DNA from: an uncultured Lachnospiraceae bacterium
GTDB taxonomy: Bacteria; Bacillota; Clostridia; Lachnospirales; Lachnospiraceae
NCBI GenBank assembly: GCA_910579865.1
Contig: CAJTXA010000027.1
Coordinates: forward strand, 1-43,558
Direction: 5' to 3'
DNA length: 43,558 bases
In this document: positions 33,945-43,558 of the stretch, one piece after another
How positions within the stretch are numbered: the first letter of the stretch is position 1
Layout: every line of letters starts with the position of its first letter
Program-made: the position numbers and the translations under genes
Notes under the pieces: generated by a model
Databases searched by the model: none
What the model was told of the DNA's origin: nothing
Seen by the model: the letters and a program-made list of their open reading frames with translations, nothing else

Positions 33945-34877
33945 ATGAGAAAAGGGAAACGTTTTTTTGCAGCAGTTTTGGCAGTTATGATGACAGCATC
34001 TCTTGCTGCTTGTGGGAAGGAGCCTTCCACTAGTAACAAGAATAATGCACAAACTACAGTAACAAAACAAGAGGAAAATAGTACAACAAAACAGGAAGAA
34101 ACAACAACAGAAAAAGTAGACGCTTTGGAAGCTGCAAAGAAAAACATGGAAAATGTTACCAGCATAGAAACAAAAATGGTAATGGATATGGACATGAAAA
34201 TTAGTGCACAAGGTCAGGAACAGTCAGTAGCAAGTGTAACAACAATGGATATGGTTTGCTTTAGTGATCCAATGAAAATTAAAATGGATATGACAATGGA
34301 TATGGGCGAATTAGGCAGTATGACACAGAGCATCTATGGAGATGTTGCAGAAGATGGCACAGCTACTTTGTATTTAAATGATGGAACTGGCTGGCAGTCA
34401 CAAAGTGTTGGAGCTGCAGATATGGAACAATATGATGCAAAAAGTAGTATTCTTTCTGTAATTGAAGATGGTGTTACTTATACATTGGAAGGAAATGAGC
34501 AGGTAGATGGAGTAAATGCAGTGAAATATTCTCATGTAATGCAGGGAGAAGAGATGAAAGAAGCATTAATGTCTTCTGGTGCATTAGATAGTATAACTTC
34601 TCTTGGATTGGATGCAAGTCAGGTAGAGGGAATGTTAGATGGATTAGGAGAGATGACCGAATATATATGGATTGATGAAGCAGCTTTGTATCCTATAAAA
34701 TATGAAGTAGATATGACAGAAATTATGGATAAATTAATGGTGAATATGATAGAAGCTTTAGGCGATCAGGCACAGGGAATGAGCATTAATGTCCCAAAGA
34801 TGAAGATGAGTATGACTTGCTCAAATTATAATAGTGCAACAGACTTTACTATTCCAGAAGAAGCAAAGGCAAATTAA
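33945..34877 (+). CDS. DUF6612-like lipoprotein
   Basis: The 310-residue protein has a lipoprotein signal with lipobox LAAC (Cys23), a Gln/Thr-rich linker, then a folded domain of alternating strands rich in methionine and aspartate (MVMDMDMKISAQG, MKIKMDMTMDMG). It also contains YIWIDEAALYPIKYEVDM, matching the layout of DUF6612/LppX-like lipid-carrier-type lipoproteins. It should sit on the outer membrane face. It is a single-gene unit between its own promoter and terminator, upstream of rpoB. AGAGGGAAAAAG precedes the ATG. The molecular role is unknown. Confidence 0.8.
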   Translation: MRKGKRFFAAVLAVMMTASLAACGKEPSTSNKNNAQTTVTKQEENSTTKQEETTTEKVDALEAAKKNMENVTSIETKMVMDMDMKISAQGQEQSVASVTTMDMVCFSDPMKIKMDMTMDMGELGSMTQSIYGDVAEDGTATLYLNDGTGWQSQSVGAADMEQYDAKSSILSVIEDGVTYTLEGNEQVDGVNAVKYSHVMQGEEMKEALMSSGALDSITSLGLDASQVEGMLDGLGEMTEYIWIDEAALYPIKYEVDMTEIMDKLMVNMIEALGDQAQGMSINVPKMKMSMTCSNYNSATDFTIPEEAKAN

Positions 34878-34900
34878 AAGAGAATTAGTAATAGTAGAAA

Positions 34901-34943
34901 GGATAGTGGAAAATATCATTTGGGATATTTTCCCTATTTTTTT
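34901..34943 (+). terminator. Intrinsic terminator of the lipoprotein gene
   Basis: GGAAAATATC (34908-34917) pairs perfectly with GATATTTTCC (34924-34933), with an outer TAG/CTA extension, followed by a run of seven or more T. It isolates the lipoprotein unit from the rpoB promoter 20 bases downstream. Confidence 0.88.
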
Positions 34944-34962
34944 GTATTTCTCAAAAATTTCC

Positions 34963-34991
34963 TTGACAACCCTTTCCAATCATGCTATTAT
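34963..34991 (+). promoter_or_regulatory. Promoter of rpoB-rpoC
   Basis: TTGACA (34963-34968), 17 bases, TATTAT (34986-34991), giving a leader of about 100 bases before the rpoB ATG. It directly follows a terminator, so rpoBC here does not depend on an upstream ribosomal protein operon. Confidence 0.8.
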
Positions 34992-35096
34992 GTAAAATGC
35001 ACTATTGTGGTAATGTAGGCTTATTATGCGCAAAAATCAAAGCGAATATGCGCCGACAGAAGCTTTTTTATAAAAAGACAAGGGGTGAAACGTCAA

Positions 35097-38000
35097 ATGG
35101 AGAAAAACAGGATACGTCCAGTGAAAACCGAAAAAAGCATACGTATGAGCTATGCAAGACAAAAAGAGGTTCTCGATATGCCGAATCTTCTTGAAATTCA
35201 GACAGATTCTTATAAATGGTTTTTAGAGGAAGGGCTTAGAGAAGTTTTTAGAGATATCTCTCCGATTGCAGATTACAGTGGACATTTGAGCCTGGAGTTT
35301 GTGGATTTTGAACTTTGTGAAAAAGAAGCAAAATATACAATCGAACAGTGTAAAGAAAGAGATGCAACTTATGCAGCTCCATTAAAAGTCAAAGTAAGAC
35401 TCTATAATAAAGAAAAAGACGAAATCAATGAGCATGAAATATTCATGGGAGATCTGCCGTTGATGACCGCAACCGGAACCTTTGTAATCAATGGAGCAGA
35501 GCGAGTTATCGTAAGCCAGTTAGTACGTTCCCCTGGAATTTATTATGGAATTACACATGATAAAATTGGAAAAGAACTTTATTCTTGTACAGTAATTCCA
35601 AACCGTGGTGCATGGTTAGAATATGAAACGGATTCCAATGACGTTTTTTATGTACGGGTAGACAGAACAAGAAAGGTTCCTGTTACAGTGTTAATTCGTG
35701 CTCTGGGATTGGGAACCAATGCAGAAATTATAGAATTGTTTGGTGAGGAACCAAAATTATTAGCCAGTTTTGCAAAAGATACTTCGGATAATTATCAGGA
35801 TGGTTTACTGGAATTATATAAAAAGATTCGTCCTGGTGAACCGCTTTCTGTGGATAGTGCAGAAAGTTTAATTACAGCAATGTTTTTTGATCCAAGAAGA
35901 TATGATTTAGCAAAGGTGGGTCGATATAAATTTAATAAAAAACTCCATTTCAAAAATCGCATTACAAATCACGTCTTGGGAAAAGATGTGATCGATCCTG
36001 CGACCGGTGAAGTTATGGCAACAGCCGGCACTGTGGTAACACGTGAAATGGCAATTGATATACAAAATGCAGCAGTAAAAGCAGTATGGATACAGACAGA
36101 AAATAGAACAGTGAAAGTTTTGTCTAATATGATGGTAGATCTGACCAAATATGTAGACTGTGTGCCAAAAGAATTAGGAGTCACAGAGGATGTATTTTAT
36201 CCTGTATTAGAAGGTATTTTAACGGATCATGCAGGAGATGAAACAGCGATAAAGGCAGCTATCAAAAAAGAAATTTCAGATTTAATTCCAAAGCATATTA
36301 CAAAAGAAGACATTTTTGCTTCTATTAATTACAATATGCATTTAGAAGAGGGAATTGGTACAGATGATGATATCGATCATTTAGGAAATAGAAGGATTCG
36401 TGCAGTAGGTGAATTATTGCAGAATCAATATCGTATTGGACTTTCTAGAATGGAGCGAGTTGTTCGTGAGCGAATGACTACACAGGATTTAGAAGGGGTA
36501 TCACCACAGTCCTTGATTAATATTAAACCAGTAACAGCAGCAGTAAAAGAGTTTTTTGGAAGTTCGCAGCTTTCTCAGTTTATGGATCAGAATAATCCGC
36601 TTGGAGAACTTACCCATAAAAGACGACTTTCTGCGTTAGGTCCTGGCGGACTTTCCAGAGATCGTGCTGGATTTGAAGTACGTGATGTGCATTATACACA
36701 CTATGGCAGAATGTGTCCGATTGAAACACCAGAAGGTCCAAATATTGGTTTGATTAATTCATTAGCATGTTATGCAAGAGTGAATGAATATGGATTTGTA
36801 GAAGCTCCTTATCGGAAAGTGGACAAGACCGATCCAAAGAATCCACGTGTAACAGATGAAGTCATTTATTTGACAGCAGATGAAGAAGATAATTTTGTTG
36901 TAGCACAGGCAAATGAAGCATTGGATGAAGAAGGACATTTTGTAAGAAATAGTGTATCAGGCCGTTATCGAGAGGAAACTTCTGAGTTTGAAAAGAGAAA
37001 AATTGATTTGATGGACGTTTCTCCTAAGATGGTATTTTCTGTAGCAACTTCTATGATTCCATTTCTTCAAAATGACGATGCAAACCGTGCTTTAATGGGT
37101 TCGAATATGCAACGTCAGGCGGTGCCACTTTTAACAACAGAAGCACCTGTAGTTGGAACAGGAATTGAAACAAAGGCAGCCGTAGATTCTGGTGTTTGTG
37201 TTGTTGCAAAGAAAGCAGGAATAGTAGAGCGTTCTACTTCTAGAGAAATTACAATTCGTTATGATGAAGATGGAACAAAAGAAACGTATCGGTTGATTAA
37301 ATATGCAAGAAGTAATCAATCTAACTGTTATAATCAAAAGCCAATTGTACTAAAAGGAGAGCATGTCAATGCAGGTCAGGTAATTGCGGATGGTGCTTCT
37401 ACCGCAAATGGGGAGATTGCGCTTGGAAAAAATCCATTAATTGGCTTTATGACCTGGGAAGGCTATAATTATGAAGATGCAGTATTACTAAGTGAACGTT
37501 TGGTAATGGATGACGTCTATACCTCTATTCATATTGAAGAGTATGAAGCAGAATCCCGTGATACCAAATTGGGGCCAGAAGAGATTACAAGAGATGTACC
37601 TGGGGTGGGGGATGATGCATTAAAGGATTTGGATGAAAGAGGAATTATTCGAATTGGTGCAGAAGTACGTGCAGGTGATATTTTGGTAGGTAAGGTAACA
37701 CCAAAAGGAGAGACGGAACTGACAGCAGAAGAGAGATTGCTACGGGCAATTTTTGGAGAAAAGGCGAGAGAAGTAAGGGATACTTCATTAAAAGTGCCAC
37801 ATGGGGAATATGGAATTATTGTAGATGCAAAAGTCTTTACAAGAGAGAATGGAGATGAACTTCCTCCTGGCGTCAACCAAACAGTTCGTATTTATATTGC
37901 ACAAAAGAGAAAGATTTCAGTAGGAGATAAGATGGCTGGCCGTCATGGAAATAAAGGTGTGGTTTCCCGTGTACTTCCAGTAGAAGATATGCCATTTTTA

Positions 38001-38969
38001 CCAAATGGACGTCCGCTTGATATTGTATTAAATCCGTTAGGTGTGCCTTCTCGTATGAATATTGGGCAGGTTTTAGAGATTCATTTAAGCCTTGCAGCTA
38101 GAGCGTTAGGATTTAATATAGCGACTCCAGTATTTGATGGTGCAAATGAATATGATATTATGGATACATTAGATTTGGCAAATGATTACGTCAATTTGGA
38201 ATGGGAAGAATTTAAAGAGAAACATGAGGAAGAATTGCTTCCAGAAATAATAAAGTATCTAGGTGATCATTTGGAAAATAGAAAGCTATGGAAGGGTGTT
38301 CCAATTTCCAGAGATGGAAAGGTAAAATTGCGAGACGGTCGGACAGGAGAGTATTTTGACAGTAGAGTTACAATTGGGCATATGCATTATTTAAAACTGC
38401 ACCATTTGGTAGATGATAAAATTCATGCTCGTTCAACAGGTCCTTATTCTTTAGTAACACAGCAGCCATTAGGTGGTAAAGCACAATTTGGTGGACAGCG
38501 TTTTGGAGAAATGGAAGTTTGGGCTTTGGAGGCATATGGTGCATCTTATACTTTACAAGAGATTTTAACTGTAAAATCAGATGATGTAGTAGGACGTGTT
38601 AAGACATATGAGGCAATTATAAAAGGAGAAAATATTCCTGAACCAAGTATTCCAGAGTCTTTCAAGGTATTATTAAAGGAATTGCAATCTCTTGCATTAG
38701 ATGTTCGAGTTTTGGATGAACAGAACAATGAAGTAAAGATTGCAGAAAGTACAGAGTATACAGATGCAGATATTCGTTCTGTTATCGAAGGGGACAGAAA
38801 TTATCACGATCATGAGGAGAAAAATCTTGGTTCTCATGGGTATCAGGAGCAAGAACTCGCAGGGGATGAATTTGTCAATGTGGAAGAGGAAGTAGACGAG
38901 TATGAGGATGATTATGCGGATGACTATGATTTAGAGGATGATGGATATGATCCTGATGAAGAAGAGTAA
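35097..38969 (+). CDS. rpoB: DNA-directed RNA polymerase beta subunit
   Basis: The 1290-residue beta subunit starts at ATG 35097 (MEKNRIRPVKTEKSIRMSYA, the usual N-terminus of the family); a GTG 12 bases earlier lacks spacing to AAGGGG. It contains the rifampicin-binding region (SQLSQFMDQNNPLGELTHKR near residue 490) with wild-type-looking aspartate, histidine and serine positions. Also present are CPIETPEGPN, the catalytic-cleft segment GDKMAGRHGNKGVVS and the C-terminal GGQRFGEMEVWALEAYGA clamp helix. A very acidic Asp/Glu/Tyr tail of about 40 residues follows. It forms the RNA synthesis core with the product of rpoC, 74 bases downstream. It has its own promoter and is not preceded by rplJ-rplL in this window. 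Confidence 0.99.
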   Translation: MEKNRIRPVKTEKSIRMSYARQKEVLDMPNLLEIQTDSYKWFLEEGLREVFRDISPIADYSGHLSLEFVDFELCEKEAKYTIEQCKERDATYAAPLKVKVRLYNKEKDEINEHEIFMGDLPLMTATGTFVINGAERVIVSQLVRSPGIYYGITHDKIGKELYSCTVIPNRGAWLEYETDSNDVFYVRVDRTRKVPVTVLIRALGLGTNAEIIELFGEEPKLLASFAKDTSDNYQDGLLELYKKIRPGEPLSVDSAESLITAMFFDPRRYDLAKVGRYKFNKKLHFKNRITNHVLGKDVIDPATGEVMATAGTVVTREMAIDIQNAAVKAVWIQTENRTVKVLSNMMVDLTKYVDCVPKELGVTEDVFYPVLEGILTDHAGDETAIKAAIKKEISDLIPKHITKEDIFASINYNMHLEEGIGTDDDIDHLGNRRIRAVGELLQNQYRIGLSRMERVVRERMTTQDLEGVSPQSLINIKPVTAAVKEFFGSSQLSQFMDQNNPLGELTHKRRLSALGPGGLSRDRAGFEVRDVHYTHYGRMCPIETPEGPNIGLINSLACYARVNEYGFVEAPYRKVDKTDPKNPRVTDEVIYLTADEEDNFVVAQANEALDEEGHFVRNSVSGRYREETSEFEKRKIDLMDVSPKMVFSVATSMIPFLQNDDANRALMGSNMQRQAVPLLTTEAPVVGTGIETKAAVDSGVCVVAKKAGIVERSTSREITIRYDEDGTKETYRLIKYARSNQSNCYNQKPIVLKGEHVNAGQVIADGASTANGEIALGKNPLIGFMTWEGYNYEDAVLLSERLVMDDVYTSIHIEEYEAESRDTKLGPEEITRDVPGVGDDALKDLDERGIIRIGAEVRAGDILVGKVTPKGETELTAEERLLRAIFGEKAREVRDTSLKVPHGEYGIIVDAKVFTRENGDELPPGVNQTVRIYIAQKRKISVGDKMAGRHGNKGVVSRVLPVEDMPFLPNGRPLDIVLNPLGVPSRMNIGQVLEIHLSLAARALGFNIATPVFDGANEYDIMDTLDLANDYVNLEWEEFKEKHEEELLPEIIKYLGDHLENRKLWKGVPISRDGKVKLRDGRTGEYFDSRVTIGHMHYLKLHHLVDDKIHARSTGPYSLVTQQPLGGKAQFGGQRFGEMEVWALEAYGASYTLQEILTVKSDDVVGRVKTYEAIIKGENIPEPSIPESFKVLLKELQSLALDVRVLDEQNNEVKIAESTEYTDADIRSVIEGDRNYHDHEEKNLGSHGYQEQELAGDEFVNVEEEVDEYEDDYADDYDLEDDGYDPDEEE

Positions 38970-39043
38970 GAAAAGAAGCCGTCTGTCCAGATAACTGGAT
39001 AGGTAATCCTATAAGCGTGAAAGAGAGAAGGGAGTGTCATTCA

Positions 39044-42000
39044 ATGCCGGAAACAGTAGCAAATGAGAGCTATGAACCAATTAATTTTGATAAGATTAAG
39101 ATTTCGTTAGCTTCACCTGATAAAATCAGGTTGTGGTCTCATAGGATGCCAGAACCTGAAGATACCAATAGTGATGCCTGGAAAAAATGGTGGGAGGAAG
39201 GCATTGTATTAAAGCCAGAAACCATCAATTATCGAACTTTAAAGCCAGAAAGAGACGGTCTTTTCTGTGAAAAAATTTTTGGGCCAAGTAAAGATTGGGA
39301 GTGTCATTGCGGAAAATATAAAAAGATCCGATACAAAGGCGTGATTTGTGATCGCTGCGGTGTAGAGGTGACAAAGGCAAGCGTGCGTCGTGAAAGGATG
39401 GGACGGATTGAATTGGCGGCGCCAGTTTCTCATATTTGGTATTTTAAAGGGATACCAAGCCGTATGGGATTAATTTTGGATATTTCCCCAAGAACGTTGG
39501 AAAAAGTATTATATTTTGCTTCTTATATTGTGCTGGATAAGGGAATTACAGATTTATCTTATAAGCAGGTACTTTCTGAAAAAGAATATCGGGAAAAAGT
39601 GGAACAGTGGGGTTCGGCAAATTTCCGTGTAGGTATGGGAGCAGAGGCAATTAAAGAATTGCTAGAAGCGATTGATTTGGAAAAAGATTCTGAGGAATTA
39701 AAAAGTGCATTAAAAGATGCAAGTGGTCAAAAAAGAGCTAAGATTATCAAAAGATTAGAAGTAGTAGAAGCGTTTCGTGCTTCTGGAAACCGTCCAGAGT
39801 GGATGATTCTTACAGTAATTCCAGTTATTCCACCAGATATTCGTCCAATGGTACAGCTAGATGGCGGTCGTTTTGCAACTTCAGATTTAAATGATTTGTA
39901 TAGAAGAATTATCAATCGGAATAATCGATTGGCAAGGCTTTTGGAATTAGGTGCACCAGAGATTATTGTTCGTAATGAAAAAAGAATGTTGCAAGAAGCA
40001 GTTGATGCGTTGATTGATAATGGAAGAAGAGGCAGACCAGTAACAGGACCAGGAAATCGTGCACTGAAATCTTTATCAGATATGTTAAAGGGAAAACAGG
40101 GAAGATTTCGTCAGAACTTATTAGGAAAACGTGTCGATTATTCTGGACGTTCGGTTATTGTGGTTGGACCAGAATTAAAGATTTATCAGTGTGGTCTTCC
40201 AAAAGAAATGGCAATTGAGTTATTTAAACCATTTGTAATGAAAGAATTGGTTTCCAATGGAACAGCGCATAATATCAAAAGTGCAAAAAAGATGGTGGAA
40301 CGTCTGCAAAGTGAGGTTTGGGACGTATTAGAGGATGTAATTCGTGAGCATCCAGTTATGTTAAATCGTGCCCCTACGTTACATCGTTTGGGAATACAAG
40401 CGTTTGAGCCTGTATTGGTAGAAGGAAAGGCAATTAAACTACATCCATTAGTATGTACAGCATTTAATGCAGATTTTGATGGAGATCAGATGGCAGTGCA
40501 TTTGCCGCTGTCAGTAGAGGCACAGGCAGAGTGTCGGTTTTTATTACTTTCTCCAAATAATTTATTAAAACCATCAGATGGTGGGCCAGTGGCAGTTCCT
40601 TCTCAGGATATGGTACTTGGTATTTATTATTTAACTCAGGAAAGACCAGAGGCAAAAGGAGAAGGAAAATTCTTTAAAAATGTAAATGAAGCCATTCTTG
40701 CCTATGAAAATAAGGTGATTACACTTCATTCTAAAATTCGAGTTCGTATTACAAAGGAAATAAATGGAGAAGTTAAGTCTGGTATAATCGAAGCAACAGT
40801 AGGACGATTGATTTTTAATGAAATTCTTCCACAGGATTTGGGATTTGTAGATCGGACAGATCCAGACAATGATTTAAGATTAGAAGTGGATTTTCATGTA
40901 GGGAAAAAGCAATTAAAGAAGATCTTAGAAAAGGTAATTAATACACATGGTGCAACTAGAACAGCAGAGGTATTAGATGATATTAAAGCAATGGGGTATA
41001 AATATTCGACACAGGCTGCAATGACTGTATCGATTTCAGATATGACAGTACCTCCTCAAAAGAAAGAAATTCTTGCTAATGCTGAAAAGACAATTGAGAA
41101 GATTTCCAGAGATTTTCGCCGTGGTTTTACAACAGAGGAAGAACGCTATAAGCAAGTAGTGGAAACTTGGAAAGCAGCAGATGATGCAATTACAGAAGCA
41201 CTTTTAACTGGACTTGATAAATATAACAATATTTTTATGATGGCTGATTCTGGGGCACGTGGTTCAGATAAGCAGATTAAGCAGTTGGCTGGTATGCGTG
41301 GTCTGATGGCAGATACAACAGGACGAACAATTGAATTGCCAATTAAGTCAAATTTCCGAGAGGGATTAGATGTATTGGAATATTTTATTTCTGCACATGG
41401 AGCACGAAAAGGACTTTCGGATACAGCATTACGTACTGCCGATTCTGGTTATTTAACAAGACGTTTGGTTGATGTATCACAGGATTTGATTATTCGGGAT
41501 ATTGACTGCTGTGAAGGAAAGGGAGAAATTCCTGGAATGGTGGTAAAAGCGTTTATGGAAGGACGTGAAACAATTGAAAGTCTTCAGGATAGAATTACTG
41601 GACGGTTTAGTTGTGAGGATATCTCCGATCCAGTGACAGGAGAATTGATTGTAAAAGCAAATCATATGATTACACCAAAGCGGGCAACGAAGATTATTGC
41701 AACTGGAAAAGAATCTGTAAGAATTCGAACGGCATTGTCTTGTAAATCACATCTTGGTATTTGTTCCAAGTGTTATGGAGCAAATATGGCGACTGGACAA
41801 CCAGTGCAGGTTGGAGAAGCAGTTGGTATTATAGCGGCACAATCGATTGGAGAGCCAGGAACACAGCTAACCATGCGAACCTTCCATACTGGTGGTGTGG
41901 CTGGGGATGATATTACACAAGGTCTTCCTCGTGTAGAGGAGCTTTTTGAGGCAAGAAAGCCAAAAGGACTTGCTATTATTGCAGAATTTGGAGGTATGGC

Positions 42001-42757
42001 TACTTTCAAGGATACAAAAAAGAAGCGGGAAATTATTATTACAGATGATGCTGGAAATTCAAAGGCATATCTGATTCCTTATGGTTCTAGAATTAAGATT
42101 CAAGATGGAGTTATGCTAGAGGCAGGAGATGAGTTGACAGAAGGTAGCGTTAATCCGCATGATATACTGAAAATTAAAGGAGTTCGTGCAGTACAAGATT
42201 ATATGATTCGGGAAGTGCAGAAAGTATATCGTTTGCAAGGTGTGGATATTAATGATAAGCATATTGAAATTATTGTACGTCAGATGTTAAAGAAGATTCG
42301 AGTAGAAGAAAGTGGAGATAGTGACTTTTTACCTGGAACTTCAATGGATGTATTGGATTTTAATGAAGAGAATGAGCGTTTATTGGCAGAGGGAAAACGG
42401 CCAGTAGAAGGAAAGCAGATTATGCTTGGTATTACAAAAGCATCTTTAGCTACAAATTCATTCCTTTCAGCAGCATCATTCCAAGAAACAACAAAAGTAC
42501 TGACAGAAGCAGCGATTAATGGAAAAGTAGATCCATTAATTGGAATTAAAGAAAATGTGTTAATTGGTAAACTAATTCCTGCTGGTACTGGAGTAAAACG
42601 GTATCGTAATGTTCGACTAAATACGGATACAAGTGAATTTGAGGATGAGATTGATCTGAATGAGGATTTTGATATGCCGGATTTGAGTATAACAGAAGAT
42701 ATGCTGATGGAGAGTGAAGAAGCTGTTTCGGAAGAAGTAGAGATAACAGAAGTATAA
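39044..42757 (+). CDS. rpoC: DNA-directed RNA polymerase beta-prime subunit
   Basis: The ATG at 39044 has GGGAG nine bases upstream and gives 1237 residues; an in-frame GTG at 39017 adds an atypical N-terminus. The first zinc site (CHCG ... CDRCG), the catalytic NADFDGDQMAVH with D477, D479 and D481 binding the active-site Mg, the bridge and trigger regions (GARGSDKQIKQLAGMRGLMA) and the second zinc site (CKSHLGICSKCYG) are all present. The acidic C-terminus is usual for Firmicutes. The gap to rpoB contains only a small TCCAG-ATAA-CTGGA stem, so both are one transcript. Confidence 0.99.
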   Translation: MPETVANESYEPINFDKIKISLASPDKIRLWSHRMPEPEDTNSDAWKKWWEEGIVLKPETINYRTLKPERDGLFCEKIFGPSKDWECHCGKYKKIRYKGVICDRCGVEVTKASVRRERMGRIELAAPVSHIWYFKGIPSRMGLILDISPRTLEKVLYFASYIVLDKGITDLSYKQVLSEKEYREKVEQWGSANFRVGMGAEAIKELLEAIDLEKDSEELKSALKDASGQKRAKIIKRLEVVEAFRASGNRPEWMILTVIPVIPPDIRPMVQLDGGRFATSDLNDLYRRIINRNNRLARLLELGAPEIIVRNEKRMLQEAVDALIDNGRRGRPVTGPGNRALKSLSDMLKGKQGRFRQNLLGKRVDYSGRSVIVVGPELKIYQCGLPKEMAIELFKPFVMKELVSNGTAHNIKSAKKMVERLQSEVWDVLEDVIREHPVMLNRAPTLHRLGIQAFEPVLVEGKAIKLHPLVCTAFNADFDGDQMAVHLPLSVEAQAECRFLLLSPNNLLKPSDGGPVAVPSQDMVLGIYYLTQERPEAKGEGKFFKNVNEAILAYENKVITLHSKIRVRITKEINGEVKSGIIEATVGRLIFNEILPQDLGFVDRTDPDNDLRLEVDFHVGKKQLKKILEKVINTHGATRTAEVLDDIKAMGYKYSTQAAMTVSISDMTVPPQKKEILANAEKTIEKISRDFRRGFTTEEERYKQVVETWKAADDAITEALLTGLDKYNNIFMMADSGARGSDKQIKQLAGMRGLMADTTGRTIELPIKSNFREGLDVLEYFISAHGARKGLSDTALRTADSGYLTRRLVDVSQDLIIRDIDCCEGKGEIPGMVVKAFMEGRETIESLQDRITGRFSCEDISDPVTGELIVKANHMITPKRATKIIATGKESVRIRTALSCKSHLGICSKCYGANMATGQPVQVGEAVGIIAAQSIGEPGTQLTMRTFHTGGVAGDDITQGLPRVEELFEARKPKGLAIIAEFGGMATFKDTKKKREIIITDDAGNSKAYLIPYGSRIKIQDGVMLEAGDELTEGSVNPHDILKIKGVRAVQDYMIREVQKVYRLQGVDINDKHIEIIVRQMLKKIRVEESGDSDFLPGTSMDVLDFNEENERLLAEGKRPVEGKQIMLGITKASLATNSFLSAASFQETTKVLTEAAINGKVDPLIGIKENVLIGKLIPAGTGVKRYRNVRLNTDTSEFEDEIDLNEDFDMPDLSITEDMLMESEEAVSEEVEITEV

Positions 42758-42762
42758 TGGGA

Positions 42763-42818
42763 TGCTCCTTATAAGACGGATAGGTGGTATAGAGGGATGT
42801 CTTATAAGGAGTATTTTT
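42763..42818 (+). terminator. Terminator after rpoC
   Basis: A 15-bp stem (42763-42777 with 42799-42813, one G-T pair) around a 21-base loop is followed by TTTTT. It starts six bases after the rpoC stop. It ends rpoBC, perhaps incompletely, since the next gene starts 34 bases downstream with no clear promoter. Confidence 0.85.
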
Positions 42819-42851
42819 AGTTTTCATAACCAAGAAGGGGAGAGTATAAAG

Positions 42852-43424
42852 ATGGGATTATATCAACAGATTAGAGATTATAAAGCATATAATGAGCAGG
42901 AAGAACAAGATAAAAGGATGATGCTTCAGTTTATAGAAAGAAATAAGGACTATTTGGATCGGACAAATGAAGCAGGACATTTTTCTGTTTCTGCATGGGT
43001 GGTAAATCCTGATAGAACGAAAGTATTGATGATTTATCATAATATTTATAAAGCATGGTCTTGGATTGGAGGACATGCAGATGGGGAAGAAGATTTAAAA
43101 ATGGTAGTTATGCGGGAACTGACAGAGGAAACAGGAGTAAAACAAGCAAGGTTGGTTTCAGAGGAGATCTTTTCTTTGGAAAGCCTTACAGTGGATGGAC
43201 ATGAGAAACGGGGAAAATATGTTCCTTCTCATTTGCATTTGAATGTGACCTATTTGATTGTAGCTCAGGAGGATGAAGGGTTAGTTGTAAAACCAGATGA
43301 GAATAGTGGAGTTCAATGGTTTGAAACGGAAAAGGCTTTGGCAGCCTGTGAAGAAGAGTGGATGGTAGAACGAATTTACCGAAAGCTGGTAGAAAAAAGT
43401 CAGAAAGAGGAATGGGGAGGTTGA
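42852..43424 (+). CDS. NUDIX hydrolase
   Basis: The 190-residue enzyme contains the complete NUDIX box G-x5-E-x7-REL-x-EE-x-GV (GHADGEED ... MRELTEETGV), which binds Mg and hydrolyses a nucleoside diphosphate linked to another group. The substrate cannot be told from sequence. The N-terminal 40 residues are helical and charged. GGGGAGA precedes the ATG at 42852; an upstream in-frame ATG at 42762 lies in the rpoC terminator and is rejected. Read-through past the rpoC terminator may supply its transcript. Confidence 0.93.
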   Translation: MGLYQQIRDYKAYNEQEEQDKRMMLQFIERNKDYLDRTNEAGHFSVSAWVVNPDRTKVLMIYHNIYKAWSWIGGHADGEEDLKMVVMRELTEETGVKQARLVSEEIFSLESLTVDGHEKRGKYVPSHLHLNVTYLIVAQEDEGLVVKPDENSGVQWFETEKALAACEEEWMVERIYRKLVEKSQKEEWGG

Positions 43425-43451
43425 AAAAAGTGAAAGAAAGTAAAAAAATAG

Positions 43452-43480
43452 TTGACAAATTGTGACAGACGTGTTAGACT
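43452..43480 (+). promoter_or_regulatory. Promoter pointing out of the right window edge
   Basis: TTGACA (43452-43457), 17 bases, TAGACT (43475-43480), followed by about 78 bases with no start codon bearing a ribosome site before the window ends. In Firmicutes rpsL commonly follows rpoC, so the next gene may be ribosomal; this is a guess. Confidence 0.65.
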
Positions 43481-43558
43481 AATTGAGTCGCTTGGGAAAC
43501 AGTTTCAAAACAATTCAATGAAATTGATTGAAATAAAAGGGATTTTGCTAAATTTTAA

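Noticed and set aside
35028..35054. ATGCGC direct repeat in the rpoB leader as a regulatory element
   Set aside because: Only a six-base repeat with a four-base possible stem; too short to support a call.
34982..35194. Short open frame overlapping the rpoB leader and start
   Set aside because: It lacks a ribosome site, has no protein-like pattern and overlaps the true rpoB start.
42762..42851. Extended N-terminus of the NUDIX protein
   Set aside because: It would be translated through the rpoC terminator hairpin, and a good ribosome site precedes ATG 42852.

Overview
The window is AT-rich DNA with dense co-oriented operons, strong AGGAGG-type ribosome binding sites and a typical Firmicute rpoB-rpoC pair. 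This points to a low-GC Gram-positive, most likely a Clostridia/Lachnospiraceae-type bacterium. The lineage is an inference from gene content and style, not a measured placement. No rRNA, tRNA or CRISPR array was recognised.

Region 1 (2-503) is the C-terminal part of a tyrosine recombinase and its terminator, suggesting an island edge. Region 2 (about 554-20598) is a co-directional type VII secretion (T7SSb/ESX-like) locus. It holds a membrane FHA-like protein, an EssC-type FHA/triple-ATPase motor whose C-terminus appears to continue in the +1 frame, an EsaB/YukD-like protein, a run of six small helical (WXG100-like) proteins, a VWA-TM-FHA protein, a PP2C phosphatase, and a long putative effector with two DUF4176 proteins. 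It ends with a 53-residue membrane protein, a transmembrane Ser/Thr kinase with an outer propeller-like domain, and a 1498-residue secreted cell-wall-binding protein before a strong terminator. Kinase, phosphatase and several FHA modules in one locus imply threonine-phosphorylation control of secretion, comparable in logic to the type VI threonine phosphorylation pathway. No EssB or EsaA was recognised; the kinase has the topology of EssB (kinase fold, one TM, outer domain) and might replace it.

Region 3 (20599-25001) has a possible small RNA, a clear promoter, a hybrid histidine kinase and an overlapping sugar-type solute-binding lipoprotein without permeases, probably a ligand-sensing pair. 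Region 4 (25002-28465) is a restriction-modification island: a nuclease gene broken by an in-frame TAG, a convergent N6-adenine methyltransferase with its own promoter, and a probable small broken gene.

Region 5 (28466-32786) has a pseudokinase translationally coupled to an unknown coiled-coil protein, then a redox module: TlpA-like lipoprotein, a 48-residue CXXC protein of the CD1871A type, and a polyferredoxin. Region 6 (32783-34943) has a MerR/GyrI-type regulator on the minus strand and a DUF6612-like lipoprotein. Region 7 (34963-43558) has rpoB and rpoC with a dedicated promoter, a terminator, a NUDIX hydrolase and a final promoter pointing out of the window.
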